From the IMG/VR virus record IMGVR_UViG_3300040807_000333, positions 1 through 23,631 of that record: a stretch of 23,631 nt of DNA, one strand, 5' to 3'. How positions within the stretch are numbered: position 1 is the first letter of the stretch; each line of letters opens with the position of its first letter. The position numbers and the translations under genes are program-made. The notes under the pieces were generated by a model. It did not search any database and was not told the origin of the DNA. It saw only the letters and a program-made list of their open reading frames with translations. Below are positions 1 through 5,793 of the stretch, piece after piece. The stretch is from a virus.

Positions 1-272
1 AAGTTCACGTGGCTGTCAACTCCTTGGTCGCACGTGAGCTTAACCTTGAGGTTTCTCCTTCGTTGGATAAACTTCGTAAGGCTACTATTAACTGGATTAT
101 GCAGCCACTCAAGGCTAACAATCCTAATAAATATCTAAACAAAAAATTTTGGCTGGATTCCAGTGATCGCCTGATGTACGAAGGTAAAGCGCCTGAGCTT
201 GCTGACACCCGACGAGCACGTATGCCAGCGTTCTTTGAACATGCAAACCCCAACCTACCCCAATACGCCTAA
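1..272 (+). CDS. C-terminal end of an unidentified phage protein (5' end outside the window)
   Basis: The reading frame is open from base 3 and stops at 272, giving about 89 residues of a longer protein. The visible tail is soluble, rich in Leu, Lys, Asn and Pro, and contains aromatic-rich stretches (WIMQPLKANNPNKYLNKKFW). It shows no membrane segment and no motif I can assign. In related T7-like cyanophages the genes before the portal block are DNA metabolism genes such as exonuclease and ribonucleotide reductase, so a replication or nucleotide-metabolism protein is possible. That is inference from position only. The GTG at base 9 is probably an internal codon and not the true start, because the frame continues to the window edge. 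The next small gene overlaps its end. Confidence 0.6.
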   Translation, partial: VHVAVNSLVARELNLEVSPSLDKLRKATINWIMQPLKANNPNKYLNKKFWLDSSDRLMYEGKAPELADTRRARMPAFFEHANPNLPQYA

Positions 273-429
273 CTTAAGGTTAGACGTGAGGCGTCTTCTT
301 GAAGAACTTGAAGATGTCTTTCCACCCGTCAATCCCACTCCCGACACAAGCGTTGGTCACATCATGTATCGTGCTGGTCAACGTAGTGTTGTGGAGTGGA
401 TCGAAAACCGACTTGATGAGGACACTTAA
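241..429 (+). CDS. Small hypothetical phage protein upstream of the gp7.3-like gene
   Basis: A 62-residue protein if started at the ATG at 241. An in-frame TTG at 199 would add 14 residues but lies deep inside the upstream gene, so the ATG is preferred. No clear Shine-Dalgarno sequence precedes either start. The product has a Pro/Thr-rich N-terminus, an acidic Leu/Glu helix (LLEELEDVF) and a C-terminal amphipathic helix (YRAGQRSVVEWIENRL). I do not know its function, but this C-terminal pattern is of a kind seen in small proteins next to the portal in podoviruses. It overlaps the preceding gene by 32 bases and ends 2 bases before the next ATG, consistent with a translationally coupled late operon. 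Confidence 0.7.
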   Translation: MQTPTYPNTPNLRLDVRRLLEELEDVFPPVNPTPDTSVGHIMYRAGQRSVVEWIENRLDEDT

Positions 430-431
430 TC

Positions 432-746
432 ATGGGCGCATCACGCAAAAAACATCATAGACAACAAGAGGCGATGCGAGCAGCAACAGCTGAGCGGAAT
501 ATTTTTGAAGCTCAGCAACGTGCTTATGAAGAACAAATGCGTCGTCAAACTGAAGCACTGCTAAAACAGCAAGAGATGTATGAAGCACCTAGAACTCTTG
601 CTAGTACAGTTGGTACCGATGGTACTGGCGTTCGTACTGCTCGTTCTCAACGAGGTACTACCACTGGTCTTTCTAAAGGTGTAGCTTCGCTTCGTATTCC
701 ACTTAATGTCGGAGGTGTCTCCGGCTCTGGTCTTAACATTGGTTAA
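432..746 (+). CDS. T7 gp7.3-like tail/virion assembly protein
   Basis: The product has 104 residues. The N-terminal half is a very basic, Gln/Glu/Ala-rich helix (about residues 5-50) that would form a coiled coil. The C-terminal half is low-complexity Thr/Ser/Gly and ends in SLRIPLNVGGVSGSGLNIG. T7 gp7.3, a virion protein required for tail assembly, is about the same size, also has a Lys/Gln-rich start, and ends in a similar Ser/Gly-rich Ile-Asn-Ile tail. It also sits immediately before the portal gene. The assignment rests on position, size and this C-terminal likeness, not on a clear domain match. It is followed 4 bases later by the portal start. Confidence 0.6.
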   Translation: MGASRKKHHRQQEAMRAATAERNIFEAQQRAYEEQMRRQTEALLKQQEMYEAPRTLASTVGTDGTGVRTARSQRGTTTGLSKGVASLRIPLNVGGVSGSGLNIG

Positions 747-750
747 TTAA

Positions 751-2328
751 ATGAACGCTAAAAGCAGGTACGATCATCTATCTAGCTACCGTTCTCAATT
801 TCTAGACACAGCGGTTGAGTGTTCAAAGCTCACCATTCCTTACCTCATCCAACGTGATGAGTTCCGTGTTACCCATCAAACCCTGACTCAACCTTGGCAA
901 TCCGTAGGTGCTAAGGGTGTAGTGACACTTGCATCCAAGCTGATGCTGTCCCTCCTGCCCCCTCAAACTACGTTCTTCAAGCTCCAGGTACGTGATGATA
1001 AGCTAGGCACCGAACTGCCTGCTGAGATCCGTTCTGAGCTTGACCTTAGCTTTGCCAAGATGGAGCGTATGGTGATGGATTCGGTTGCTGCTTCCAGCGA
1101 TCGTGTCGTTGTTCACCAGGCTCTCAAGCATCTGGTGGTTGGTGGTAATGCACTGATCTTTATGGGTGAGGATGGGTTGAAACACTACCCACTGAATCGC
1201 TACGTTGTCGATAGAGATGGTAATGGTAACGTAATTGAGATCGTAACCAAAGAACTTATTAACAAAAACCTTCTGCCGAAAGAACTTATTGAAAAACCTC
1301 GTCCTGTTATGGATGAGAGTTTCTCACATGAGAATGACGTAGAGGTATATACTCATGTACGTCTAGACAACAACCGTTGGCTGTGGCACCAGGAAGTCTA
1401 TGGTGAAAAGATTCCTAAATCAGACAGCAAAGCTCCAAAGGATGCTAGTCCTTGGCTTGTACTGCGCTTCAATTCTGTCGATGGCGAAAACTATGGACGG
1501 GGTAGAGTTGAGGAATTCTTGGGAGATCTTAAGTCGCTTGATGCACTCTCCCAGGCACTCGTAGAAGGCTCTGCAGCAGCCTCTAAAGTCGTCTTCGTGG
1601 TATCACCCTCAAGCACGACTAAAGCACAGACGCTGGCGAAGGCAGGCAACGGTGCGATCGTTCAAGGCAGACCCGAAGACATCGGTGTTATCCAAGTGGG
1701 TAAGACTGCTGACTTCAACACTGCCATGACAATGATGCAACAACTTGAGCGTCGTTTGTCTGATGCATTCCTTATTCTTACTGTACGTCAATCAGAACGT
1801 ACTACTGCTGAAGAGGTTCGCCTTACTCAGCTTGAACTTGAACAACAGCTTGGCGGACTATTCTCCTTGCTGACTGTTGAGTTTCTACTTCCCTATCTGA
1901 ACCGCAAGATGCTGGTTCTTCAACGTAGTGGACAACTACCACGTATTCCTAAGGATTTGGTTAATCCTACTATTGTTGCAGGAATCAATGCTCTTGGTCG
2001 TGGTCAAGATCGTGAGTCTCTCACTGCATTCATCATGACCATAGCTCAGACGCTTGGACCACAGGCACTGATGCAATATATTAATACTGATGAAGCTATC
2101 AAGCGTTTGGCAGCTGCACAAGGTATTGATGTACTTAATCTTGTTAAGTCTATGGAGCAAAGACAGCAAGAGAAAGCAGAAGCTATGCAACAACAAGAAG
2201 ACATGGCTATGATGCAACAAGCTGGTCAACTTCTTAAAGCTCCTTTGGCGGATCCTTCTAAGAATCCGATGGCAAGTGAAACTGTCAACGCGATGATTGG
2301 AGAGAACGTCGTTCCACCAATGCAATAA
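751..2328 (+). CDS. Portal (head-tail connector) protein, T7 gp8-like
   Basis: The product has 525 residues, close to T7 gp8 (536). It forms the dodecameric ring at the capsid vertex through which DNA is packaged and ejected, and to which the gp11/gp12 tail attaches. The N-terminal helix (residues 1-35), the central region containing NYGRGRVEEFLGDLKSLDAL and the Gln/Met-rich helical C-terminus (about 465-500, QQQEKAEAMQQQEDMAMMQQ) fit the family. Its neighbours confirm the call: a gp7.3-like gene before it and an acidic scaffold gene 2 bases after it, as in T7. No frameshift or internal stop is seen. Confidence 0.93.
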   Translation: MNAKSRYDHLSSYRSQFLDTAVECSKLTIPYLIQRDEFRVTHQTLTQPWQSVGAKGVVTLASKLMLSLLPPQTTFFKLQVRDDKLGTELPAEIRSELDLSFAKMERMVMDSVAASSDRVVVHQALKHLVVGGNALIFMGEDGLKHYPLNRYVVDRDGNGNVIEIVTKELINKNLLPKELIEKPRPVMDESFSHENDVEVYTHVRLDNNRWLWHQEVYGEKIPKSDSKAPKDASPWLVLRFNSVDGENYGRGRVEEFLGDLKSLDALSQALVEGSAAASKVVFVVSPSSTTKAQTLAKAGNGAIVQGRPEDIGVIQVGKTADFNTAMTMMQQLERRLSDAFLILTVRQSERTTAEEVRLTQLELEQQLGGLFSLLTVEFLLPYLNRKMLVLQRSGQLPRIPKDLVNPTIVAGINALGRGQDRESLTAFIMTIAQTLGPQALMQYINTDEAIKRLAAAQGIDVLNLVKSMEQRQQEKAEAMQQQEDMAMMQQAGQLLKAPLADPSKNPMASETVNAMIGENVVPPMQ

Positions 2329-2330
2329 TT

Positions 2331-3125
2331 ATGGCAGAAATTCTATCCTACGATCCAGCTGGTGATCCTGAAGTTGTCGGTGCCATGGAAGCCGACCAAG
2401 CTGAGTCTCTGGCTATTGGAGAAGAGATGATCAACCAAGCTAACGCTCGGTTGGCTGGAAAGTACAAAGATGCACAAGAGCTTGAAAAAGCTTATATTGA
2501 ACTTGAAAAGAAACTTGGTTCACGTGATACCTCAGAAGAAGGTGAAGCGGAAGAAGTAGAGTACGAAGATGATTCAGAAGAGTATTCTGAATATTCTTCT
2601 CAAATTGAAGCTATTAGTAAAGCTGCTGAAGAGTTCAACTCAAACGGTGAACTGAGTGAGGAAACTCTTGCTGAGTTTGAGCAGATGTCTAGCAAGGAAC
2701 TGATTCAAGCGTACTTTGAGTATGAAGCGAGTCTTCCTGCAATGGATGCTCCTCAAGCCGTTGAGCTTTCATCTGCTGACATCAATAGCATTCAAAACTC
2801 TGTGGGTGGTGAGGCTGCTTATCAACAACTTGTTGGTTGGGCAGCACAGAACTTCACCCAATCTGAGATCCAAGCCTTTGACAATGTTGTCGATTCAGGT
2901 AACATTGATGCAATCAACCTTGCTCTTGCTGGTCTCAAAGCACGTTACACCGATGCCAATGGCTACGAGGGACAAATGATTCAAGGTAAAGCTGCCGCCC
3001 CTGCTGACACATTTAAGAGTCAAGCAGAGGTGGTACGGGCAATGTCTGATTCTCGTTATGATCGAGACCCTGCATATCGTGATGCGATCATGCAGAAACT
3101 TGCTCGTTCTGATCTTAAATTCTAA
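2331..3125 (+). CDS. Capsid assembly scaffolding protein, T7 gp9-like
   Basis: The product has 264 residues (T7 gp9 has 307). It is strongly acidic and helical, with an Ala/Glu-rich N-terminus, a run of Glu/Asp around residues 66-85 (EEGEAEEVEYEDDSEEY) and a basic C-terminus (YDRDPAYRDAIMQKLARSDLKF). This matches the scaffold pattern in which a basic C-terminal helix binds the capsid shell while the acidic body is expelled during maturation. It lies directly after the portal gene, as in T7. Unlike T7, the major capsid gene is not next: about 2.6 kb of accessory genes (hli, tiny genes, psbA) separate the two. Confidence 0.9.
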   Translation: MAEILSYDPAGDPEVVGAMEADQAESLAIGEEMINQANARLAGKYKDAQELEKAYIELEKKLGSRDTSEEGEAEEVEYEDDSEEYSEYSSQIEAISKAAEEFNSNGELSEETLAEFEQMSSKELIQAYFEYEASLPAMDAPQAVELSSADINSIQNSVGGEAAYQQLVGWAAQNFTQSEIQAFDNVVDSGNIDAINLALAGLKARYTDANGYEGQMIQGKAAAPADTFKSQAEVVRAMSDSRYDRDPAYRDAIMQKLARSDLKF

Positions 3126-3127
3126 TT

Positions 3128-3262
3128 ATGACTGATCATCCCTACGGTGTCCCACATAACGAACGAGCTGAGCAGCTTAACGGTCGCTTGGCTATGCTTG
3201 GTATCGTGGCTGCTCTTGGCGCTTATGCGCTGACTGGACAAATTATTCCTGGTATCTGGTAA
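3128..3262 (+). CDS. hli: High-light-inducible protein (Hli/HLIP), single-helix chlorophyll-binding protein
   Basis: A 44-residue protein. It carries the HLIP signature: Glu-Arg near the N-terminus, then [20 protein letters not shown] in one transmembrane helix (the ExxNGRxAMxG chlorophyll-binding motif), ending in TGQIIPGIW. HLIPs sit in the thylakoid membrane and bind chlorophyll and carotenoid. They protect or help assemble photosystem II under light stress. Cyanophage copies are thought to work alongside phage psbA to keep photosynthesis running during infection. Here hli lies 1 kb upstream of psbA in the same late transcription unit. Its stop overlaps the next start (TAATG). Confidence 0.95.
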   Translation: MTDHPYGVPHNERAEQLNGRLAMLGIVAALGAYALTGQIIPGIW

Positions 3263-3399
3263 TGCCGCTTAAAAAGGGTAAGTCTCAAAAGGCAGTCTCA
3301 TCTAACATTAAACAACTGAAGATTGAAGGCTACCCTCAAAAGCAGGCAGTAGCTATTGCACTCAGCAAAGCTGGTAAATCTAGAAAAAAGAAGAAGTAG
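3262..3399 (+). CDS. Small basic conserved phage protein (45 aa)
   Basis: The product starts [19 protein letters not shown] and ends in a Lys-rich tail. The middle ([20 protein letters not shown]) forms a predicted amphipathic helix. I recognise the pattern of Lys-rich ends around [13 protein letters not shown] as common in small phage proteins of unknown function. Strong positive charge suggests binding to DNA, RNA or an acidic partner; that is inference. Its ATG overlaps the hli stop (TAATG), indicating translational coupling. Confidence 0.8.
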   Translation: MPLKKGKSQKAVSSNIKQLKIEGYPQKQAVAIALSKAGKSRKKKK

Positions 3400-3401
3400 T
3401 C

Positions 3402-3470
3402 ATGCCACAAGGTAAAGGAACTTACGGTTCACAAAAAGGTCGTCCACCTAAGAAAGGGACGAAAAAGTAA
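3402..3470 (+). CDS. Micro-protein of 22 aa, very basic
   Basis: A 22-residue ORF (MPQGKGTYGSQKGRPPKKGT plus two Lys) placed 2 bases after the preceding stop and overlapping the next start by one base (TAATG). The GTYGSxxGRPPKK pattern recurs in tiny proteins of tailed phages that I have seen, and the tight overlaps on both sides support it as a real gene. Function is unknown. The Arg-Pro-Pro-Lys-Lys end resembles minor-groove AT-hook-like basic motifs, but this is speculative. Confidence 0.65.
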   Translation: MPQGKGTYGSQKGRPPKKGTKK

Positions 3471-3670
3471 TGGCTATTAAAAAAAAGCCAAAAACTAAAA
3501 AGAATAAATCCCTTAAAATCTCTCAAATGAGTCAACAAGATTTTCGTGATCTGGTTGAACAACGAATGGATAAAAAGAAGCTAGACAAGATGTTTCCCAA
3601 ACAAGGCGACTTTCTTCGTTGGCTTCGAGAATCTGGTAATGCTAATGGACCGCGAGTACGCGGAGTTTAA
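3470..3670 (+). CDS. Small basic hypothetical protein (66 aa)
   Basis: The protein has a Lys-rich N-terminus (MAIKKKPKTKKNKSLK) followed by a predicted helical pair around MSQQDFRDLVEQRMDKKKLD and a short C-terminal helix ending WLRESGNANG. No family is recognised. It is part of the TAATG-linked chain of tiny genes between hli and psbA and overlaps the following reading frame if that gene starts upstream of 3675. Confidence 0.7.
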   Translation: MAIKKKPKTKKNKSLKISQMSQQDFRDLVEQRMDKKKLDKMFPKQGDFLRWLRESGNANGPRVRGV

Positions 3671-3674
3671 AGTT

Positions 3675-3842
3675 ATGGCTAAGCCTGGTCTCTATGCAAA
3701 CATCCACGCCAAACGCAAACGTATCGCTGCTGGCAGTGGTGAAAAAATGAGAAAGCCTGGGGCTAAAGGCGCACCCACGGCTGCACAATTTAAACGCGCT
3801 GCTAAAACTGCTAAACGTAACAAACTCAAAATCAACAAATGA
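3675..3842 (+). CDS. Small basic conserved phage protein (55 aa)
   Basis: Started at the ATG at 3675 the product begins MAKPGLYANIHAKRKRIAAG, a recognisable start of a small phage protein family of unknown function whose members continue with SGEKMRKPGAKGAPTAxxF. In-frame ATGs at 3639 and 3645 would add 12 or 10 residues but overlap the upstream gene. The family-like start and minimal overlap favour 3675. The protein is strongly basic and ends in KRNKLKINK. Its stop overlaps the next start (ATGA at 3839). Function is unknown. Confidence 0.75.
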   Translation: MAKPGLYANIHAKRKRIAAGSGEKMRKPGAKGAPTAAQFKRAAKTAKRNKLKINK

Positions 3843-4189
3843 AATTCCTCGCTATCCTCCCTGCAACTCTGATCGCTGCTGCTCCTGCAATGGCTGGTCC
3901 TTATGCCAACATTGAAGCTAACTCTGGTTTCACTGGCTCTAATTACACTGGCACTTCTACTGACTTCCACGTCGGTGTTGAAGGTGAAGTCGGTGCTGCC
4001 AGCTGGTACATCCAAGGTGGTCCCACTGTGGTCTCTCCTGATGGTGGTGCAGCTGAAACCATTGCTACTGGTAAGCTTGGCGGTTCTGTTGCTGCTGGCG
4101 AGAAGCTTTCCGTTTATGGTGAGATCTCTGCTGCCTTTGACAGCGTTAACAGCTACGGCACTAAAGCCGGTGTGAAGTATAAGTTCTAA
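3839..4189 (+). CDS. Secreted outer-membrane beta-barrel (porin-like) protein
   Basis: The product has 116 residues. Residues 1-19 form a classic Sec signal peptide (MKFLAILPATLIAAAPAMA, cleavage after AMA). The mature part alternates polar and hydrophobic residues with Gly and aromatics (for example FHVGVEGEVGAASWYIQGGP and EKLSVYGEISAAF). It ends in GVKYKF, with the C-terminal Phe that marks the last strand of bacterial outer-membrane barrels. At about 97 mature residues it could form a small barrel or part of one. A phage-made outer-membrane protein could alter permeability or block superinfection; both are inference. It closes the ATGA/TAATG-coupled cassette before psbA. Confidence 0.75.
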   Translation: MKFLAILPATLIAAAPAMAGPYANIEANSGFTGSNYTGTSTDFHVGVEGEVGAASWYIQGGPTVVSPDGGAAETIATGKLGGSVAAGEKLSVYGEISAAFDSVNSYGTKAGVKYKF

Positions 4190-4239
4190 TTCCTACTGTG
4201 TGGTGGGAGGGAGGCAACTTGTACTTTTAAATTAAACTA

Positions 4240-5316
4240 ATGACCGCAACTATTGCACTTAAAAGGGAGTCATCCTGGGATCAGTTTTGTGACTGGGTGA
4301 CTTCTACTAACAACCGTTTGTATGTGGGTTGGTTTGGAGTGCTGATGATTCCGTGTCTCCTAGCCGCCACCATTTGTTTTATCTTGGCATTCGTTGCCGC
4401 TCCACCTGTTGACATTGATGGAATCCGCGAACCCGTCGCAGGCTCCTTGTTGTACGGGAACAACATTATTTCGGGAGCCGTCGTTCCGAGCAGCAATGCC
4501 ATCGGACTTCACTTCTACCCAATTTGGGAAGCTGCTTCACTTGATGAATGGCTGTACAACGGGGGTCCATTCCAACTCACCGTATTCCACTTCCTCATTG
4601 GCATCTATGCTTACATGGGACGCGAGTGGGAACTTAGCTATCGACTAGGAATGCGACCCTGGATCTTTGTTGCTTACTCTGCTCCAGTTGCTGCAGCTAC
4701 CGCAGTCTTCCTCGTCTACCCCTTCGGTCAAGGATCTTTCTCTGATGCAATGCCCCTCGGTATCTCCGGCACGTTTAATTACATGCTGGTCTTCCAAGCT
4801 GAACACAACATTCTCATGCACCCGTTCCATATGTTGGGAGTTGCTGGTGTATTTGGGGGTAGCCTGTTTAGTGCTATGCACGGTAGCCTTGTCACGTCTT
4901 CTCTTGTTAGGGAGACGACTGAGGACATGTCTCAAAACTATGGCTATAAGTTTGGACAAGAAGAAGAAACTTACAACATCGTAGCAGCACATGGCTACTT
5001 CGGACGTCTCATCTTCCAATACGCGAGTTTTAACAACAGCAGAAGTCTGCACTTTTTTCTGGCTGCTTGGCCTGTTGTTGGTATTTGGTTCGCTGCCCTT
5101 GGTGTTAGCACGATGGCTTTTAATCTTAACGGCTTTAATTTTAACCAGTCCCTTCTTGATAGTCAGGGACGTGTTGTTCGTTCTTGGGCAGACATTCTTA
5201 ACCAAGCCAACCTTGGATTCGAAGTCATGCACGAACGCAACGCTCACAACTTCCCTCTGGACCTTGCTTCTGTTGAGGCAACTCCGGTGGCTCTATCCGC
5301 CCCTGCCGTAGGCTGA
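4240..5316 (+). CDS. psbA: Photosystem II D1 reaction-centre protein
   Basis: Full-length D1 of 358 residues with five transmembrane helices. It binds P680 chlorophyll, pheophytin, QB and the Mn4Ca cluster in the thylakoid membrane. The numbering is one behind the standard. Visible key residues include Tyr160 (YZ, standard 161), Asp169, Glu188/His189, His197 (P680 ligand), His214 and His271 (iron), Ser263 (QB), and His331, Glu332, His336 and Asp341. The CtpA cleavage site is after Ala343, leaving a 15-residue extension. Residue 129 (standard 130) is Glu, as in the high-light D1:2 form of cyanobacteria, not the Gln of D1:1. The gene has no intron. Phage D1 replaces rapidly turned-over host D1 during infection. 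A 50-base non-coding gap with a GGGAGGGAGG tract precedes it. Confidence 0.99.
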   Translation: MTATIALKRESSWDQFCDWVTSTNNRLYVGWFGVLMIPCLLAATICFILAFVAAPPVDIDGIREPVAGSLLYGNNIISGAVVPSSNAIGLHFYPIWEAASLDEWLYNGGPFQLTVFHFLIGIYAYMGREWELSYRLGMRPWIFVAYSAPVAAATAVFLVYPFGQGSFSDAMPLGISGTFNYMLVFQAEHNILMHPFHMLGVAGVFGGSLFSAMHGSLVTSSLVRETTEDMSQNYGYKFGQEEETYNIVAAHGYFGRLIFQYASFNNSRSLHFFLAAWPVVGIWFAALGVSTMAFNLNGFNFNQSLLDSQGRVVRSWADILNQANLGFEVMHERNAHNFPLDLASVEATPVALSAPAVG

Positions 5317-5331
5317 TATACTGGATGCCGT

Positions 5332-5386
5332 CCGTTCATCCCACTTGTGGGACGCATGTCACCTAATCATGGAACGGGGGTTAGGT
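5332..5386 (+). promoter_or_regulatory. Putative glutamine riboswitch (glnA / Downstream-peptide type) pseudoknot
   Basis: The 86-base gap after psbA contains a compact nested fold. P1 is CCGTTC (5332-5337) with GAACGG (5372-5377). A hairpin, TCCCA (5339-5343) CTTG TGGGA (5348-5352), lies inside it. A pseudoknot forms between ACCTAA (5361-5366) in the P1 loop and TTAGGT (5381-5386) downstream. The CGTTCA-hairpin-GACGCA arrangement, the pseudoknot ending in TAGGT, and a tiny peptide gene starting 17 bases later match, from memory, the glutamine-binding glnA/DP RNA class of cyanobacteria and marine phages. The 3' pseudoknot strand lies near the ATG at 5403, which has no other clear ribosome binding site, so translational control is plausible. 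The pairing is seen; the class and ligand are recognition and inference. Confidence 0.7.
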
Positions 5387-5402
5387 ACTTTCATCTAAGA
5401 TC

Positions 5403-5513
5403 ATGACTCAAGTCGAATTGGATGCCCGTATTCGGGAGCAACAGGCAGCACAAAAGGCAGCTAAGCTTAAGTATCGCGGCATTGCTTACAAATCTCACGC
5501 TACTAAATTCTGA
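5403..5513 (+). CDS. Riboswitch-linked small peptide (36 aa), possibly PirA/DUF4278-like
   Basis: The peptide starts MTQVELDARIREQQAAQKAA, a charged amphipathic helix, and continues KLKYRGIAYKSHATKF. The L-x-YRG-x-xY pattern resembles the short YRGVxY motif of small cyanobacterial proteins (DUF4278-type). In cyanobacteria, glutamine riboswitches precede genes for small regulators of nitrogen assimilation, such as glutamine synthetase inactivating factors and PII-interacting peptides. By that logic this peptide may tune host nitrogen or arginine metabolism during infection. The link is inference from motif and position. Its stop overlaps the next ATG (TGATG). Confidence 0.75.
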   Translation: MTQVELDARIREQQAAQKAAKLKYRGIAYKSHATKF

Positions 5514-5629
5514 TGTTTCACACCTTTGGTGGCAAGGCTAATCCCGTCAAGTACGGTATTCCTGCCGCACCCACTCCTACACCTGAACCAGAACCGGAAC
5601 CTACAGAACCTGTAGAGTCTGAAGAATAG
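5513..5629 (+). CDS. Pro/Glu-rich small hypothetical protein (38 aa)
   Basis: The product begins MFHTFGGKANPVKYGIPAAP and ends in a Pro-Glu repeat tract (PTPTPEPEPEPTEPVESEE), strongly acidic and probably disordered. The start is chosen because its ATG overlaps the upstream stop (TGATG), implying coupling to the riboswitch-linked peptide gene. No family is recognised. The last 164 bases before the capsid gene follow it. Confidence 0.6.
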   Translation: MFHTFGGKANPVKYGIPAAPTPTPEPEPEPTEPVESEE

Positions 5630-5793
5630 TAAACGGGAGTCAGGCACCTCAGAGTCGGACCTGGCTCCTCTTGGCGTTGGCCTCTACGGAGATACCCTTC
5701 GCCGTCTAGACGGTGGGATAGACCACAACATATCGCTACAAAATTTTCCAAACGTTTGGGAGCAAGTCTATTTAATTTCTTACTCCTTTAAAA
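5630..5793 (+). promoter_or_regulatory. Structured non-coding leader of the major capsid gene
   Basis: This is the longest gene-free stretch in the window (164 bases, apart from the intron). It holds three inverted repeats: (1) GGGAGTCAGG (5635-5644) pairs with CCTGGCTCCT (5660-5669) over 10 bp with two G-T wobbles and a 15-base loop; (2) the perfect palindrome CCGTCTAGACGG (5702-5713); (3) the perfect palindrome CCAAACGTTTGG (5748-5759), 34 bases before the capsid ATG. In T7 the equivalent place holds a phage promoter and an RNase III site. I find no match to the T7 promoter or to the Syn5 promoter as I remember it. The hairpin could be an RNA-processing site and a palindrome could be an operator; neither is proven. 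Confidence 0.5.

Noticed and set aside
199-240. TTG start extending the second gene by 14 residues
   Set aside because: The extension lies fully in the upstream coding sequence with no ribosome binding site; the ATG at 241 is simpler.
1936-2325. A 129-codon reverse-strand frame within the portal gene
   Set aside because: Shadow of the portal coding frame with no start context or recognisable motif.
4645-5247. A 200-codon reverse-strand frame across psbA
   Set aside because: Antisense shadow of a highly conserved gene; composition is not protein-like and no other gene here lies on the minus strand.
5326-5367. A 13-codon ORF (MPSVHPTCGTHVT) in the psbA downstream gap
   Set aside because: It lies entirely within the structured RNA and has no ribosome binding site; the RNA pairing explains the sequence constraint.
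5317-5402. tRNA gene or simple intrinsic terminator after psbA
   Set aside because: No cloverleaf or T-loop sequence can be drawn and no T tract follows the hairpins; the pairing pattern fits a pseudoknotted riboswitch better.
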